Positions 6,675 through 9,437 of a DNA stretch of 9,437 nucleotides are shown here, in pieces. The notes below the pieces were generated by a model, which made no database searches, had not been told where the DNA came from, and worked only from the letters and a program-made list of their open reading frames with translations. The DNA is taken from assembly GCA_002298885.1 (NCBI GenBank), contig DBMK01000311.1, forward strand, positions 10,946-20,382, in the 5' to 3' direction. Position numbers and translations under genes: made by a program. The DNA is from Anaerolineaceae bacterium UBA700 (GTDB lineage: Bacteria > Chloroflexota > Anaerolineae > Anaerolineales > Anaerolineaceae). The first letter of the stretch is position 1, and the number at the start of each line of letters is the position of its first letter.

Positions 6675-9437
6675 TTACGGTTGGTAGGAAACTACCGGCG
6701 CAAAGGACCGGAACACGACTCCATTCGCCTGGCTCGAGGTGAACTCGTCGAAGTACAACGTGCCGCTCGAGTTCCAGGACAGCCCGCTGACCGCACCAAG
6801 CAGGACTTCAGACAGGGTCTGGCCGCTGGAGTTGCCGGTGATGGTGGTAGCGAGGGTATCGTCGACGTACATGCTGAGGCCGCCGTAGGGGCCGGCAGTC
6901 CAGGCCAGCTCAAGCTTGTGGGCGGCGTTGGTGATGGTCACCCACTCGGTGAAGACCTGGACTCCGTTCTGCAGGGCCCAGCCGCGAACCTGGTAAGCAT
7001 TCAAATCTTCGAGCTGGTACTGGATGCCGAAGATCGGCTGCTTGCTCTGGTCGAGGCCGACGAAGATGTCGATGGGATCGTCACCCGAGGTGGAGCCGTT
7101 CGGGCTGAAGTAGAAGCTGGCGTCGTAGCCCGCCACGCCGTTGGGCGAGGTGTCGTAGACGTAAGCCGGCTGAGGCTCAGCAGGCATATTTGCCTGGGCT
7201 GGCGCAACGTTGCCGAGAGGAGCAGCCATGCCCAAAGCGCCGCCAGCAGGCCCCATGGCCGCTGCAGCCACCGCCTGAACATTGCCCACCACGCCGGCCC
7301 ACCCGGCCAGGTTCGGCTGGATGCTGTTGGCGAAGATGAAGGCAAAGATCGAGTTGTTGGTGGTCACGTTGGCCGTGTTGGACGGGCCGGAGTCAGCAGA
7401 CAAAGTGGGATATCCGACTGCCGGAGCGGCGTAAGTCTGGGTGTAGCCGACCAGGTTGTTGGCGATCACCCGGTAGGTGTAGGAGGTGCGGCGAGCCACC
7501 GTGGTGTCGCGGTAGGTGACGGTGTTGTTCAAGCCTTTAACACCCGGCACACTTGCGATGCTGGTCCAGGTCACGCCGTCAGTAGAGCGCTGGACGGTGA
7601 AGCCGGACTCGTTGAGCGAGTTGTCCTTCCAGGTGAGCGTTACCGTACGCGTGCCGGTCTGAGTAGATGCGGTGAGGTTCGAGGCAGCCAGCGGCGGGAT
7701 AGCCAGGATCATGGCGCGCATCATGTCGTTCTCTTCGTGGCCCAGGATGTGGCAGTGCCAGACGTACTCGTAGCCGAAGTTGACCAGGGCGTTGGTGACA
7801 GTTGCCGGCTGGTTGGTCGGGTCCACGTTGGTGAACTCGTTCATCATCGCCGCGCCTACCGGCTGGGTCACATCCAACGGGCGAACGCTGTTGGGAAGCT
7901 GCCAGGGCAAGGTCTGCTTGATGGGCCGCAGGGCCACGATGATGTCTTCCAGCGGGTTCATGCGCACAGTGTCTTTGAAGCTCATTTCGTTGGCGTCCGG
8001 CGGCTTGATAGCGCCGTCCCAACCGACCCGGTTGATGACCTGCACGTTGAACAGGTGGAAGTGGATGAAGTGGGTATCCACGCCGTTGTGGGTAATCTTC
8101 CAGATCTGCATCTCCCCATCCTGGAACAGCTCGGTCGGAGGATCGACGTAGCCGTAGGGAATGGTGGTCTGAGTCAGGAAGTTGGTGAAGGGCAGCTCGA
8201 CGCCCAGGGTGGCGTTCATGCGCCCGTAGTCCAGGGTGAAGAGCTCCTGGATGGTCTTGGGCAGCAGTTGGGTCGTCGGTGCCGTTGCAACAGCCGCAGC
8301 CGGGGTAGCAACAGGTGAGCCGCCGCCGGTGAAGTCGATGGTCGGGGCTGAAGTGTAGCCGGTGCCGCCATTGGTCAGCGTGATGCTAACCACCGTGCCG
8401 GGCAGGAAGGTAGCTGATGCGGCTGCGCCGGAACCGCCGCCGCCGGTAATGGTGACGGTTGGGTTAGCGGTATAGCCCGAGCCGGCATTGGTGATGAGGA
8501 TGTTATTGACGATGCCGGTGAGGACGGCCGAAGCCGAAGCTCCGCTACCGCCGCCGCCGGAGAAGGTTACGTTAGGAGTGGTGTTATAACCGCTGCCACT
8601 GGCTGTAACGGTGACCTTGGAAACTGCGCCGGTGATAGCCGCTGTTGCGGTTGCGCCGGTGCCGGCGCCTGCGATGGTGACGGTGGGGGCGGAGGTGTAG
8701 CCGGTACCGCGGTTGGTCACCGTGATACTGTTGACCCTGCCGCCGGAGACGTTGGCCGTCGCCGTGGCGCCGCTGCCGCCGCCGCCCGAGATGGTTACGG
8801 TGGTCGTGGCCGCGGCGTAACCTGAGCCGCGGTTCACAACCGAGATGGTGTTAACCACGCCGGTGGTGGAGGCTGTAGCCAGTGCGCCGCTGCCGCCGCC
8901 GCCCGAGATGGTCACGGTCGGTGGGGTGACGAGCGAGTAGCCGGTGCCGCCGTTGTTAACGTTGACGGTATTTACGATGCGGGTCAGCACGGCAGAAGCC
9001 GTCGCCTGGACGCCCGAAGCCGGAGCGGAGATGACCACGGTTGGGGCGGTGGTATAGCCCAGGCCCTTATTGGTGACGGTAATGCTGTTGACGTTGGCAC
9101 CGCTAAAACCGACGGTAGCCGCCGCGCCGCTGCCGCCGCCACCGTTGAAGACCACGGTCGGAGCAGAGGAGTAAGGCCCATTCACACTCGGGTTAGTCAG
9201 GGTGACGGCGCCGACAGGACCACCAACCCAGGCATTCAGGCTGGTATCCTGGATGCGCAGGTAGTTGTCATTGGCAGAGCCGCCGTTCGTAGCCGGGTAT
9301 GCCTTTTCGGGCACGATGATCGAATCCTGAGTCGTGGCGAAGATATTCGGCAGAGCAGCCGACAGGGCGCTCAAGCTGAAGGGGTTCGTAGGCAGAGTGC
9401 CGGCAGCAGTCGCCGCAACTTTGATCTGCATGATCGT
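6675..9437 (-). CDS. Second giant multicopper oxidase, tandem paralogue of MCO-1, 5' end outside window (MCO-2)
   Basis: The last 920 residues plus the stop are present. The frame is open to the window edge, and the residues there (TIMQIKVAATAAG) align with the interior of MCO-1, so the ATG at 9431 is internal, not a start. In order: end of cupredoxin domain 2, an 8-unit Gly-rich array, cupredoxin domain 3 with HFIHFH (codons 8055-8072) and HCHILGHEENDM (from about 7757 down), an FnIII-like domain and a ConA/LamG-like C-terminus. All ligands of copper motifs 3 and 4 are intact; motifs 1 and 2 should lie upstream. Near-identical to MCO-1 in domain 3 but clearly different in the repeats and C-terminus. 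The family role is four-electron reduction of O2 coupled to substrate oxidation; the substrate is unknown. A strong terminator follows. The only Cys in this part is the type-1 copper ligand. Confidence 0.95.
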   Translation of the reverse strand, partial: TIMQIKVAATAAGTLPTNPFSLSALSAALPNIFATTQDSIIVPEKAYPATNGGSANDNYLRIQDTSLNAWVGGPVGAVTLTNPSVNGPYSSAPTVVFNGGGGSGAAATVGFSGANVNSITVTNKGLGYTTAPTVVISAPASGVQATASAVLTRIVNTVNVNNGGTGYSLVTPPTVTISGGGGSGALATASTTGVVNTISVVNRGSGYAAATTTVTISGGGGSGATATANVSGGRVNSITVTNRGTGYTSAPTVTIAGAGTGATATAAITGAVSKVTVTASGSGYNTTPNVTFSGGGGSGASASAVLTGIVNNILITNAGSGYTANPTVTITGGGGSGAAASATFLPGTVVSITLTNGGTGYTSAPTIDFTGGGSPVATPAAAVATAPTTQLLPKTIQELFTLDYGRMNATLGVELPFTNFLTQTTIPYGYVDPPTELFQDGEMQIWKITHNGVDTHFIHFHLFNVQVINRVGWDGAIKPPDANEMSFKDTVRMNPLEDIIVALRPIKQTLPWQLPNSVRPLDVTQPVGAAMMNEFTNVDPTNQPATVTNALVNFGYEYVWHCHILGHEENDMMRAMILAIPPLAASNLTASTQTGTRTVTLTWKDNSLNESGFTVQRSTDGVTWTSIASVPGVKGLNNTVTYRDTTVARRTSYTYRVIANNLVGYTQTYAAPAVGYPTLSADSGPSNTANVTTNNSIFAFIFANSIQPNLAGWAGVVGNVQAVAAAAMGPAGGALGMAAPLGNVAPAQANMPAEPQPAYVYDTSPNGVAGYDASFYFSPNGSTSGDDPIDIFVGLDQSKQPIFGIQYQLEDLNAYQVRGWALQNGVQVFTEWVTITNAAHKLELAWTAGPYGGLSMYVDDTLATTITGNSSGQTLSEVLLGAVSGLSWNSSGTLYFDEFTSSQANGVVFRSFAPVVSYQP
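7676..8270 (-). repeat. Near-identical duplicated core in MCO-2 (partner at 1061-1655)
   Basis: Partner copy of the core in MCO-1, in the same orientation. A second similar tract, about 7270-7530 against 655-915 (end of the FnIII domain and the Ala-rich linker), is also about 97% identical, with the less similar 915-1060 / 7530-7675 part between them. Direct repeats this long and close could support recombination or conversion between the two genes. Confidence 0.85.
8319..9212 (-). repeat. Gly-rich repeat block B' in MCO-2 (8 tandem units)
   Basis: Same unit pattern and number as block B of MCO-1. Units match by position more than by neighbour: unit 7 opens NNILITNAGSGYT in both genes, unit 4 carries the odd AATT/AGTT step, and unit 5 replaces GGGG with an A/T-G-A/T-G form in both. 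Unit 1 has an insertion (NPSVNGPYSSAP) and unit 2 replaces GGGG by an APASG form. DNA and protein divergence from block B is much higher than in the adjacent domain 3. Confidence 0.92.

Noticed and set aside
9429..9431. ATG at 9431 as the start of MCO-2
   Set aside because: The frame stays open to the window edge, and the residues before it (Thr-Ile) match the interior of MCO-1, so the gene continues beyond the window.

Overview
The window is bacterial and carries one gene-dense minus strand. All supported genes read right to left. Two very large, secreted-type multicopper oxidase (MCO) genes of the CotA/phenoxazinone-synthase type lie in tandem, with a small receiver-like (CheY-fold) gene between them. 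The coding DNA of the oxidases is GC-rich; the gap between them is clearly AT-rich. AGGAGG-type ribosome binding sites and a classical stem-loop plus T-tract terminator fit a bacterium. The C-terminal lectin-like module recalls proteins common in Chloroflexota (Anaerolineae), but this is recall only, and the window does not settle the phylum.

Layout in transcription order (right to left). (1) 9437-6675: the C-terminal 920 residues of MCO-2; its 5' part lies outside the window. (2) 6656-6618: a strong intrinsic terminator closing MCO-2. (3) 6617-6254: an AT-rich non-coding stretch with a possible promoter and a cluster of short AGACTA/TAGTCT motifs. (4) 6253-5924: a short divergent receiver-domain protein. 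(5) 5923-5784: a leader with a perfect but unused-looking Shine-Dalgarno sequence, then the real ribosome binding site. (6) 5783-84: complete MCO-1, 1899 residues. (7) 77-48: a perfect inverted repeat just after its stop codon.

MCO-1 has an N-terminal signal peptide, all four copper-binding motifs of a three-domain laccase-like oxidase, a fibronectin-III-like domain and a C-terminal concanavalin A/LamG-like domain. The oxidase fold is stretched by two blocks of glycine-rich beta-type repeats: 4 irregular units inside cupredoxin domain 2, and 8 regular units of about 38 residues just before domain 3. About 1000 residues therefore separate the second and third copper motifs. MCO-2 has the same order of parts over the stretch visible here, with a matching 8-unit array.

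The most informative signals are the mosaic relationship of the two paralogues (about 98% DNA identity over 595 bp around copper motifs 3 and 4, much lower on either side), the repeat arrays built into a redox enzyme, and the pairing of every cysteine except the type-1 copper ligand. A reasonable but unproven reading is an exported, surface-acting metal or phenolic oxidase pair, with the receiver-like protein possibly in the same transcription unit as MCO-1. No mobile element, CRISPR array, tRNA or rRNA was seen.
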